Shown here one piece after another: positions 1-5,409 of a stretch of 5,409 bases of DNA. Each line of letters opens with the position of its first letter. Within the stretch, counting starts at the first letter, position 1. Both the position numbers and the translations under genes were made by a program. A model generated the notes under the pieces. It searched no databases, was not told the DNA's origin, and saw only the letters and a list, made by a program, of their open reading frames with translations. Source of the stretch: Flavobacteriaceae bacterium (GTDB lineage Bacteria > Bacteroidota > Bacteroidia > Flavobacteriales > Flavobacteriaceae); the NCBI GenBank assembly GCA_002401215.1, contig NVSL01000004.1, forward strand, positions 17,324-22,732, in the 5' to 3' direction.

Positions 1-279
1 TATACCGCATTTCAAATTTCTGCTTGGAGACCCAAACATGCGCATATTGTAGCGTTTACATCAAACAAAAGAATCTTAAATATGTTGAGTCTTCTTTGGG
101 GTGTTAAAGGATTTTATTATAATAATTTAGTTGATACTGATACGACAATTAAAGAAATTAATAGAATTGCCTGCGAAAAAGGGTTCTTAGAAAAAGGTGA
201 TTATGTAATTAATTTGACCTCGATGCCAGTAAAAGAAAAAGGAAAAGTAAACACGCTACGTGTAACACAAATGCCTTAG
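1..279 (+). CDS. pyk: Pyruvate kinase, C-terminal part (5' end outside window)
   Basis: The frame is open from base 1 and ends at TAG 277-279, giving the last 92 residues. They match the C-terminal domain of pyruvate kinase: a WRPKHAHIVAFT segment (the family's RP-x3-I-x2-T strand), then N-x8-LLWGVKGF (family pattern LxWGVxP), then KGFLEKGDYVINLTSMP and a final GKVNTLRVTQM (family pattern GxTNxLKV). Pyruvate kinase converts phosphoenolpyruvate and ADP to pyruvate and ATP in the cytoplasm, the last step of glycolysis. This domain shapes the tetramer and its allosteric control; the catalytic barrel lies upstream and is not visible. The usual Pro after WGV is replaced by Lys-Gly. The ATG at 82 is internal (Met28 of the visible part) and is not the start. 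A strong terminator follows 26 bp after the stop, so this is the end of a transcription unit. Confidence 0.93.
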   Translation, partial: YTAFQISAWRPKHAHIVAFTSNKRILNMLSLLWGVKGFYYNNLVDTDTTIKEINRIACEKGFLEKGDYVINLTSMPVKEKGKVNTLRVTQMP

Positions 280-305
280 ATTTTACTTAAATCATTATAA
301 AATTT

Positions 306-341
306 AACCACCTTTATTGTTATAATTTAGGTGGTTTTTTT
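306..341 (+). terminator. Rho-independent terminator after pyruvate kinase
   Basis: An 8 bp perfect stem, AACCACCT (306-313) with AGGTGGTT (329-336), encloses a 15-base AT-rich loop and runs into a T tract (335-341). It sits 26 bp after the pyruvate kinase stop and well before the CBS gene, so it should separate the two transcription units. Confidence 0.85.
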
Positions 342-393
342 ATTGGATAAAACTGATTTTTAAGGATTAAGCTAGAAAATAAAAATAAATTAC

Positions 394-401
394 TATATTT
401 A
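394..401 (+). promoter_or_regulatory. Possible -7 element of the CBS gene promoter
   Basis: TATATTTA differs at one position from the Bacteroidota -7 consensus TAnnTTTG. It would place transcription start near 407, about 18 bases before the ATG at 425. No TTG (-33) element is seen at the expected distance, so this is a weak candidate. A promoter is expected in 342-424 because the pyruvate kinase terminator lies just upstream. Confidence 0.25.
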
Positions 402-424
402 GAGTTCCTATAAAATCTACTATC

Positions 425-916
425 ATGGCAATTAAGAACTTTAGAGCAGCGAGAAAACAATCAGAAAAAGATACTACAAAACCTATTTTAGTTTCTGATT
501 ACATGACCAAAAAATTAATCACTTTTAAACCAGAACAATCCGTTTTAGATGTAATGGATGTCTTAATTAAAAAGAGGGTTTCTGGTGGACCCGTTGTAAG
601 TGATAAAGGAGAATTGTTGGGGATTATTTCTGAAGGAGATTGTATGAAACAAATTTCTGAAAGTCGCTATTTTAATATGCCAATGAATGAGACTACTGTT
701 GAAAAACACATGGTAAAAGATGTTGAAACCATTGATGGTAACATGAATATTTTTGATGCTGCTAATAAGTTTTTAAAATCAAAAAGGAGACGTTTCCCAA
801 TTGTAGAAAACGGCAAATTAGTTGGTCAAATTAGCCAAAAAGATATTTTGAAAGCTGCACTTGATATGAGTGGCAGAAGTTGGAAAATCAACTTTAGAAG
901 AGCGAGTCTTTTTTAA
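425..916 (+). CDS. Stand-alone tandem CBS-domain protein
   Basis: This 163-residue protein is almost entirely a pair of CBS domains. CBS1 spans about residues 22-76 (VSDYMTKKLITF to GIISEGDCMK) and CBS2 about 92-147 (VEKHMVKDVETI to GQISQKDILKAAL). Each ends in the S-x-x-D signature (SEGD 69-72, SQKD 137-140), whose Asp typically contacts the ribose of a bound adenine nucleotide. Such pairs form a Bateman module that binds AMP, ATP or a related ligand; with no effector domain, this one probably acts as a cytoplasmic energy sensor on an unknown partner. The start MAIKNFRAAR matches the N-terminus I recall for flavobacterial homologues, so ATG 425 is favoured although no Shine-Dalgarno sequence precedes it, which is normal for Bacteroidota. 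A basic tail (KINFRRASLF) follows CBS2. The gene converges on the zinc-ribbon gene, with 4 bp between stops. Domain assignment is secure; ligand and target are unknown. Confidence 0.93.
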   Translation: MAIKNFRAARKQSEKDTTKPILVSDYMTKKLITFKPEQSVLDVMDVLIKKRVSGGPVVSDKGELLGIISEGDCMKQISESRYFNMPMNETTVEKHMVKDVETIDGNMNIFDAANKFLKSKRRRFPIVENGKLVGQISQKDILKAALDMSGRSWKINFRRASLF

Positions 917-932
917 AAAACTACTCTCTTCT
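896..932. repeat. Imperfect palindrome over two convergent stop codons
   Basis: AGAAGAG (896-902) pairs with CTCTTCT (926-932). Inside, AGT (905-907) pairs with ACT (923-925) after a two-base bulge, and T6 (909-914) lies directly against A6 (915-920). The element includes the stops of both the CBS gene (914-916) and the zinc-ribbon gene (921-923). It could serve as a shared, bidirectional transcript end, but there is no T tract after the stem in either direction, so terminator function is only a guess. Confidence 0.4.
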
Positions 933-1271
933 TATCAATAAATAATAGTCGTTTTCTAAAGCCAAATACCCTTGGTCATACACATAATAATAGGTGTTTC
1001 CAGTTTTTGTTGTATAAATTGAAGTGAATACATTGAAGTCAAAATTAGCGCTCAGTAATTTTACTCGTGTCACTTTAGTTTTTCCTGTTTTATTTAGTTC
1101 ACACAAGGATTTGTAATTTCTTCGCAAGCGATTATTCACATTCCTGATCATGTTTTTACTCTCTTTATCAACCTTGTTGTTAAAGGTGTTCCGACAATAA
1201 TCTGAACAGAATTTTTTATCTATCCTACCTTTAAAAGAATCTCCACACTCTAAACATTTCTGACCTTCCAT
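921..1271 (-). CDS. Small zinc-ribbon protein conserved in flavobacteria, function unknown
   Basis: This 116-residue protein begins MEGQKCLECGDSF and has four cysteines in two knuckles, C6-x2-C9 and C22-x3-C26, a treble-clef or zinc-ribbon arrangement expected to bind one Zn. A basic helical stretch follows (about residues 33-56, including MIRNVNNRLRRNYK). A C-terminal part, about 68-116, contains FNVFTSIYTTKTGNTYYYVYDQGYLALENDYYLLIRRE. I recall closely similar small proteins, usually annotated as hypothetical or DUF2116-like, across Flavobacteriia. The Zn ribbon plus basic helix would fit nucleic-acid or ribosome binding, but that is inference. There is no signal peptide, so it is cytoplasmic. 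The start at 1271 is the only Met before the first knuckle. It lies 83 bp downstream of the large VIT-VWA gene on the same strand and probably has its own promoter. Confidence 0.85.
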   Translation of the reverse strand: MEGQKCLECGDSFKGRIDKKFCSDYCRNTFNNKVDKESKNMIRNVNNRLRRNYKSLCELNKTGKTKVTRVKLLSANFDFNVFTSIYTTKTGNTYYYVYDQGYLALENDYYLLIRRE

Positions 1272-1297
1272 ACAAAATTATTTAAAACCTAAATATA

Positions 1298-1327
1298 CAA
1301 ATTATTTGAATGTAATCGGTTGAACAA
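1298..1327 (-). promoter_or_regulatory. Possible promoter of the zinc-ribbon gene
   Basis: On the minus strand a TTG (1325-1327) is followed after 20 bases by TAATTTG (1298-1304), which resembles the Bacteroidota TTG/TAnnTTTG promoter but is one base short in the -7 element. It would start transcription near 1291, about 20 bases before the ATG at 1271. A second -7-like word, TATATTTA, lies at 1290-1297 but has no matching TTG upstream. Confidence 0.3.
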
Positions 1328-1354
1328 TATTACGAGGTTTGTCAAAAAATCAAA

Positions 1355-4300
1355 TTATATACTTTCGAACAACGATGAATTATTAACATCTAACTTCATA
1401 TATTTCCTTGGGTTTTTAAAACTCATTTTAGGTTTTAGCACACAAACTACGGTTACTTTTCCTTTTATATAAAGTGTCTTATTTTTTGATGTACTCGTCC
1501 ATCTAAATTTTTCAATCGGGATTTTTAATTTATATAACTCCTTTGTAAAATTTTCATTTTCGCTTATAAAATCTAATAAATCATTGGTAATTTTAAACTT
1601 AGGAATATCCTTTGAATCCATAAATTCCAGATTCCAAATCACAGGAATATTGAACTTATAAGAAAATGGTTTGCCTATCTGTTCTTCCGTTTTTGTGTAT
1701 AATGCGTCTAGCCAATCAATATTGGTTTTAGGATATTCTTTTTTAAATTCTTTTGACAAATCTATCTTACTCGGAGAATTTGCAGTTGGATAATAACCAT
1801 AATAAATCTCTGCTAAATAATGTGTAGCAGCATTTGAGCCAAAAACACTAAAGAGTTTTGATGCGTACAATTTTGGCGAATCTGAGCTTGTAAAAACCAT
1901 TTTTAATGTTTGCATCAGCTCTTTATTGTCTCCCAAACCACAAGCATGAAAAATAATTTTTGCATCCTTAAAAAATTCCGCTTTTAAGGTGGATATCTCT
2001 TTTTTTGATATTGATTCTTTTAAAGAATTTGTAGTAATTCTTTTTCCCGAAATTGTGTTTTTTAATGACATCCCTCGCCAAGAATTACTATGACTTACAA
2101 TATGTATTTCTCCAAATGTCTTTTTATCATAGTTATTATTTAGCCAATTAATAATTCCGTTTAGTGATGTAATATTTTCTACAATCACTGCACTTTCATT
2201 TTTAAAATATTTCTTTGCATTCATAAAATAACTATTGCTTCCTTGGTCAGTGCCTGTAATAAAAACAATTGGTTTTTTAATTGTAGAAGCCGCTGAAACT
2301 ATAATGGTGATTGGTTTAATTTTACCCGAAAATGTATTTGATGTTTGCTTTAAAAACATTGCTGTAATCGCCTTATTTTCTTTCCATTTACCATCATACA
2401 TTTCTTCAATCATGACGATAGTGCCATTTTGATTAAAGTGAATTCTCAAGGTTTCTTTATGCTTTAAAAAGGAAGAAACCGCATCAGAATAATTAGCCTT
2501 AAACCAAATATTAAACTTTCGTTTTACACTTTTAGACAACTCTTTTTCTACAAAAATTTCTAACACATACTGCGCTTTTACAACAAATGTTTCTTTAATT
2601 TTTGCCGATGCTCCTACGGCAACATTCTCTATGTTATAAGGCAATGGCAAAGGTTGTTTTACCGTTTTCGATTTTCCTTTTTTATTCACAACTTCCTCAT
2701 CAACTGCAACGAAAGAAGTATATTTTGTCAACAAATTATATTTTAAACTCAATTCAATTACTTGCTGTTTGGTGTTTTTAGAATTGATCATAAAATCATC
2801 TAACTCTTCAATTTTATTTCTTGCCCATAAATATTTTAACGCGTTGTTTGTTTTGGATAAGTTACCGTTTGAAACATCATATTCTTTTCTAAAATTTCCC
2901 GAACCTTGTTTGCCCGAAATAATTATTTTCCCTGATGGGTTTCCTCTCCACTTACCATATATCATTAATGGTCTCGCAGCTAAAATATCAGAAATACTCG
3001 TTGGAGCTAGGTCGTAAACATCAAAGCCTTTCGTTTTAAAATTAATTTGAGTCAATACAGGAGACTGAATATATTTCTTGAATTTTTTAGCAACTTCATA
3101 AGCTTCTGTTTCGTCAGTAGCAATAAACAATTCACTATTTGACACCTTCGCCATCCCCTCAATTAAATATCTATTAACGCTAGACCCGATACCAAAAGTA
3201 AATACATTTGCTTTATCTAAATTTGATTTTATCAATTGAAAAGCGTCCTTTTCTACATTCACATACCCATCGGTAATTACAACCAAAGAGCGCGAATTGT
3301 TTGCAGCAGTTCTCGGAATACTATACGCTTGCTGCAAAGCATTTAGCAGGTAAGTTGAGCCTCCACCGAAATTTCTCGATAAAAATTTTATCGCTTCTTT
3401 TATATTCTCTGTATTTGCTATTACTGATTTTTCTCTAAAAACTTCTGAACCTCCAGCAAAAAGTAAAATATTAAACGAGTCTGCTTCTCGTAAACCTCCA
3501 ATTAAATTTTGTAACAATTTTTTCGAAACCTCCAAAGGATATCCTGTCATAGAACCAGAAACATCTAAAATAAATATGTATTCTCTTGGCGGAATTTGAC
3601 TCTCAATTATTCTTGATGGGGGCTCCATCATAAAAGCAAAATAATTTTCTTTTTCTCCTTCATAAAGCAATAATCCAGATTGAATTTCATTTCCTCTTAG
3701 GCTATATTTTAAAATAAAATCTCTGTTAGATGGATTCTTGTTTTCTTTGGACAAAAAGATTTCAGCAGTATCAGCACTCGGATAATTAATATCAATTTTG
3801 TGCGTATTTGAAGTGACTTTTTGCAACATCATTCCTGCATTTAAACATACATTTAAATTAAATTTAAACGTATCAGCTACTCCTTTTTTAGTATAAGGCG
3901 AGTTAAAAACCTTTTCTGATTTTGTTGTTTCTCCAACAAACCGAGGTCCCACTACTGTCGGAAAAACATATTGATATTCACCATCTACAGGAGTCAACAT
4001 TTCGGTAAAATAAATTTCAATTTTTATCTCATCATTAGGCATCACATTGCCAACACTCATCTGAAAAACATTCGGTCTTTCTTGATCTAATTTTGCAGTT
4101 CGCTTACCTTCTTTAATCGCTTTATCATACACTTTCTGCGCTTGTTTTTTTTCAAATATCTTAGCGTGTATTGTTCTGTTTCCAATACTCATATCCATTT
4201 TATGAATCGCTCCTTGAGTAGATAATGGGAAAACATATTTAGCTTCTATGGGCGAGTCTCCTTCATTTTTATAAACTTGCAAAATTTTTACATGAGCAAT

Positions 4301-4447
4301 TGTTCCTGTAATTTGCACATCTACGGAGGTTTCTTTTAAAGGGATTTGAGCGTTTTTTGTAAGAACTTTTAAATACGGACTTTCTGTTTGTTGGGCATAA
4401 AATGAAATAGAAAAAAGAAGAGCGAAAAGAATATGAAAATTTTTCAT
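1355..4447 (-). CDS. Exported VIT-VWA protein with a C-terminal caspase-like extension
   Basis: This 1030-residue protein has a signal peptide (1-18, KNFHILFALLFSISFYA, likely cut before QQ). A VIT domain covers about 24-151, with the family pattern A-x2-VYDKAIKEGKRTAKL-x6-NVFQMSVGNVMPNDEI. A VWA domain covers about 288-460. Its metal-ion-dependent adhesion site is complete: D295-x-S297-x-S299, T365 in GGGSTY, and D393 in ITDGY. The segment 536-610 (LKYLWARNKIEELDD, KYNLLTKYTSFVAVDEE, QPLPLPYNIENVAVG) is typical of bacterial VIT-VWA proteins, which often end soon after it. Here a strand-rich segment (about 626-716) is followed by a region (about 724-890) alternating predicted strands and helices, with H786 in IHIVSHS and C836 in IIFHACGLG, as in caspase-like folds. 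Residues 890-1030 are unassigned. There is no C-terminal membrane anchor, lipobox or recognisable T9SS sorting domain, so periplasm is likely. ATG 4447 gives a perfect signal peptide. VIT and VWA are certain; peptidase activity is inference. Confidence 0.93.
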   Translation of the reverse strand: MKNFHILFALLFSISFYAQQTESPYLKVLTKNAQIPLKETSVDVQITGTIAHVKILQVYKNEGDSPIEAKYVFPLSTQGAIHKMDMSIGNRTIHAKIFEKKQAQKVYDKAIKEGKRTAKLDQERPNVFQMSVGNVMPNDEIKIEIYFTEMLTPVDGEYQYVFPTVVGPRFVGETTKSEKVFNSPYTKKGVADTFKFNLNVCLNAGMMLQKVTSNTHKIDINYPSADTAEIFLSKENKNPSNRDFILKYSLRGNEIQSGLLLYEGEKENYFAFMMEPPSRIIESQIPPREYIFILDVSGSMTGYPLEVSKKLLQNLIGGLREADSFNILLFAGGSEVFREKSVIANTENIKEAIKFLSRNFGGGSTYLLNALQQAYSIPRTAANNSRSLVVITDGYVNVEKDAFQLIKSNLDKANVFTFGIGSSVNRYLIEGMAKVSNSELFIATDETEAYEVAKKFKKYIQSPVLTQINFKTKGFDVYDLAPTSISDILAARPLMIYGKWRGNPSGKIIISGKQGSGNFRKEYDVSNGNLSKTNNALKYLWARNKIEELDDFMINSKNTKQQVIELSLKYNLLTKYTSFVAVDEEVVNKKGKSKTVKQPLPLPYNIENVAVGASAKIKETFVVKAQYVLEIFVEKELSKSVKRKFNIWFKANYSDAVSSFLKHKETLRIHFNQNGTIVMIEEMYDGKWKENKAITAMFLKQTSNTFSGKIKPITIIVSAASTIKKPIVFITGTDQGSNSYFMNAKKYFKNESAVIVENITSLNGIINWLNNNYDKKTFGEIHIVSHSNSWRGMSLKNTISGKRITTNSLKESISKKEISTLKAEFFKDAKIIFHACGLGDNKELMQTLKMVFTSSDSPKLYASKLFSVFGSNAATHYLAEIYYGYYPTANSPSKIDLSKEFKKEYPKTNIDWLDALYTKTEEQIGKPFSYKFNIPVIWNLEFMDSKDIPKFKITNDLLDFISENENFTKELYKLKIPIEKFRWTSTSKNKTLYIKGKVTVVCVLKPKMSFKNPRKYMKLDVNNSSLFESI
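1778..2278 (-). other. Caspase-like (CHAT/DUF4347-type) domain within the VIT-VWA protein
   Basis: This encodes residues about 724-890 of the large exported protein. The order is strand (KPIVFITG 725-732), helix (SYFMNAKKYF), strand (ESAVIVENI), helix (LNGIINWLNNNY), strand ending in His (GEIHIVSHS, H786), a variable loop and helix, strand ending in Cys (AKIIFHACGLG, C836), and helix (NKELMQTLKMVF). A His and a Cys 50 residues apart at the ends of adjacent core strands is the hallmark of caspase-hemoglobinase-fold peptidases such as CHAT. The usual HG after the catalytic strand is HS here. An alternative is an alpha/beta-hydrolase-like fold with S787 as nucleophile (SHSNS in place of GHSxG), but the second Cys motif would then be unexplained. 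Confidence 0.5.
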
Positions 4448-4483
4448 GATTGTGATTTTAACGATTAATAATAATTTACATCG

Positions 4484-4491
4484 TAAAAATA
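4484..4491 (-). promoter_or_regulatory. Possible -7 element of the VIT-VWA gene promoter
   Basis: On the minus strand TATTTTTA differs from TAnnTTTG at the last base. It lies about 37 bases before the ATG at 4447, leaving a leader of roughly 30 bases. No clear TTG is found at the -33 distance, so support is weak. Confidence 0.22.
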
Positions 4492-4521
4492 CTTTCGCTT
4501 TAACCTTTAAATAATGCTATT

Positions 4522-4552
4522 TTAGAATTCGGTAGTAACTAATTAGAATTCG
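4522..4552. repeat. 10 bp direct repeat with 21 bp period, candidate operator
   Basis: TTAGAATTCG occurs at 4522-4531 and again at 4543-4552. The copies start 21 bp apart, two helical turns, so a bound protein would see both on the same face of DNA. Each copy has the palindromic core GAATTC, and a partial third copy, TTTTAGAA (4553-4560), abuts the ATG at 4561 and matches 4520-4527. A further palindrome, CTAATTAG, lies between the two (4539-4546). The array sits in the divergent region between the VIT-VWA gene and the membrane protein gene and could be a regulator site for either; no regulator is identified. Confidence 0.5.
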
Positions 4553-4560
4553 TTTTAGAA

Positions 4561-5409
4561 ATGAAAACTAGCAACTTTTACTTATTTTTGTCAGTAACAA
4601 ATACAACTTCTTTGAATCTAAAAAATCACAGTACAATTGCCCTTGGCTACTTTTTAATCATTGCTCTTTTAGGGGTGATTTTGAGATTGTTTCTTATAGT
4701 TGATATTCCAATCAACTATAAATTTATAAAACACACACACTCACATATTGCCTTACTAGGTTGGACTTACACCGCTCTAACAACACTTATTTATTACATT
4801 TATTTGAGGGAAAAGCCTATTGAAAAAAAATATAAAAAGTTGTTTTTAGCAACTCAATTTACCTTAATTGGGATGTTGATTTCGTTTCCAATAACGGGGT
4901 ACGCTTTGTTTTCAATTATATTTTCTACCTTATTTTTAATCGTATCCTATTGGTTCTTTTGGTTTGTAAATAAACATGTATCAGTAACTCAAAAAGAAAC
5001 CAACTCATACAAACTAATTAAAGTAGGGTTGTGGTTTATGGTGCTTTCTAGTATTGGCCCATGGGCGCTAGGCATCATCATGAACACCCTTGGTGGCGCT
5101 TCTATTTGGTATAGAATTTCCATCTATTTTTACCTACATTTTCAATACAACGGTTGGTTTATAATTTCCCTTTTCGGAATCTTTTTTTACATTTTAGAGC
5201 AACATAATATCACAGTTTCAAAAAGAAAATTTAAGGGTTTTTATTGGTTGATGCTTACAAGTATTCTCCTAACTTTTTCACTTTCTGTTTTATGGACAAA
5301 ACCTCACTCAATATTTTATATCCTTGGAACAATCGGAAGTGTTTTACAAATCATCTCCTTTTGGGTTTTTATAAAAATCTTAAAGTCAATAGAGTTCAAT
5401 TCTTTTATT
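4561..5409 (+). CDS. Polytopic membrane protein, heme-copper-oxidase/NnrS-like (3' end outside window)
   Basis: From ATG 4561 the frame stays open for 283 codons to the window edge, so the protein is incomplete. An in-frame stop at 4540-4542 and no other nearby ATG fix the start. About eight membrane segments are visible, roughly at residues 25-47, 61-82, 95-117, 118-137, 152-175, 187-214, 226-246 and 250-274. Segment 2 opens with H58-T-H60-S-H62-IALLGW, recalling the HxHxxxxGW helix of cytochrome oxidase subunit I/NorB-like proteins. Other marked motifs are SFPITGYAL (108-116), SSIGPWALG (163-171) and YLHFQYNGWF (191-200) with H193. I recall a Bacteroidota family of about 400 residues with these motifs, sometimes near nitric-oxide or nitrite genes; that memory could not be checked. 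Heme or metal binding by the histidines is inference. It is divergent from the VIT-VWA gene, with 113 bp between starts. Confidence 0.8.
   Translation, partial: MKTSNFYLFLSVTNTTSLNLKNHSTIALGYFLIIALLGVILRLFLIVDIPINYKFIKHTHSHIALLGWTYTALTTLIYYIYLREKPIEKKYKKLFLATQFTLIGMLISFPITGYALFSIIFSTLFLIVSYWFFWFVNKHVSVTQKETNSYKLIKVGLWFMVLSSIGPWALGIIMNTLGGASIWYRISIYFYLHFQYNGWFIISLFGIFFYILEQHNITVSKRKFKGFYWLMLTSILLTFSLSVLWTKPHSIFYILGTIGSVLQIISFWVFIKILKSIEFNSFI

Noticed and set aside
82..279. A short gene starting at ATG 82
   Set aside because: The frame is open upstream to base 1 and the upstream residues (WRPKHAHIVAFT) belong to the same pyruvate kinase domain, so the ATG is internal.
876..895. Hairpin AAGTTGG-AAAA-TCAACTT near the end of the CBS gene
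   Set aside because: It has a neat stem but only three T bases after it and lies inside the coding region, so it is not a convincing terminator.
1341..1357. T-rich run just after the stop of the VIT-VWA gene (minus strand) as a terminator
   Set aside because: The T6 run has no stable stem upstream of it; read-through into the zinc-ribbon gene cannot be excluded.
2235..2432. Rightward open frame of 65 codons
   Set aside because: It lies wholly inside the large leftward VIT-VWA gene, on the opposite strand, and its product has no recognisable features.
2769..3017. Rightward open frame of 82 codons
   Set aside because: It is antisense to the well-supported C-terminal part of the VIT-VWA core (KYLWARNKIEELDD region) and looks like a by-product of that coding sequence.
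4731..4740. (AC)5 dinucleotide tract that could allow phase variation of the membrane protein
   Set aside because: Five units is short for slippage, and the tract encodes part of the HTHSH motif, which is better explained by protein constraint.

Overview
The window looks like a chromosomal stretch from a member of the Bacteroidota, most likely a flavobacterium. It is AT-rich by eye, it lacks Shine-Dalgarno-like sequences before its start codons, and several proteins closely resemble familiar flavobacterial families: a short tandem-CBS protein starting MAIKNF, a small zinc-ribbon protein ending in LLIRRE, and a secreted VIT-VWA protein with an AQQ signal-peptidase junction. No mobile element, RNA gene, CRISPR array or origin was seen.

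Layout, left to right. Positions 1-279 hold the last 92 codons of a pyruvate kinase gene, followed by a good intrinsic terminator (306-341). A stand-alone two-CBS-domain protein runs rightwards (425-916). It converges, with only 4 bp between stop codons, on a small leftward zinc-ribbon gene (921-1271). An imperfect palindrome (896-932) covers both stops. Upstream of the zinc-ribbon gene on the same strand, across an 83 bp gap, is a large leftward gene (1355-4447) for a 1030-residue exported protein. The 113 bp between it and the next gene (4448-4560) is a divergent intergenic region. It carries a 10 bp direct repeat with a 21 bp period right in front of the last gene. That gene (4561 to the window edge, still open) encodes a very hydrophobic polytopic membrane protein with an HTHSH-x5-W motif and an HFQYNGW motif. 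It is reminiscent of a heme-copper-oxidase-like or NnrS-like membrane protein family in Bacteroidota.

The most unusual item is the 1030-residue protein. Its first ~610 residues are a standard VIT plus VWA protein with an intact metal-ion-dependent adhesion site. After a short strand-rich segment it continues into ~310 further residues. The first part of this extension has the strand-helix order and a His (H786)/Cys (C836) pair expected of a caspase-like (CHAT/DUF4347-type) fold, and it is followed by a C-terminal segment I do not recognise. This would be an exported VIT-VWA-protease-like fusion; the peptidase assignment is inference.

The genes do not form an obvious single pathway. Pyruvate kinase, the CBS protein and the zinc-ribbon protein look like ordinary core genes. 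The fusion protein and the divergent membrane protein share a promoter region and could be co-regulated, but nothing in the sequence proves a functional link.
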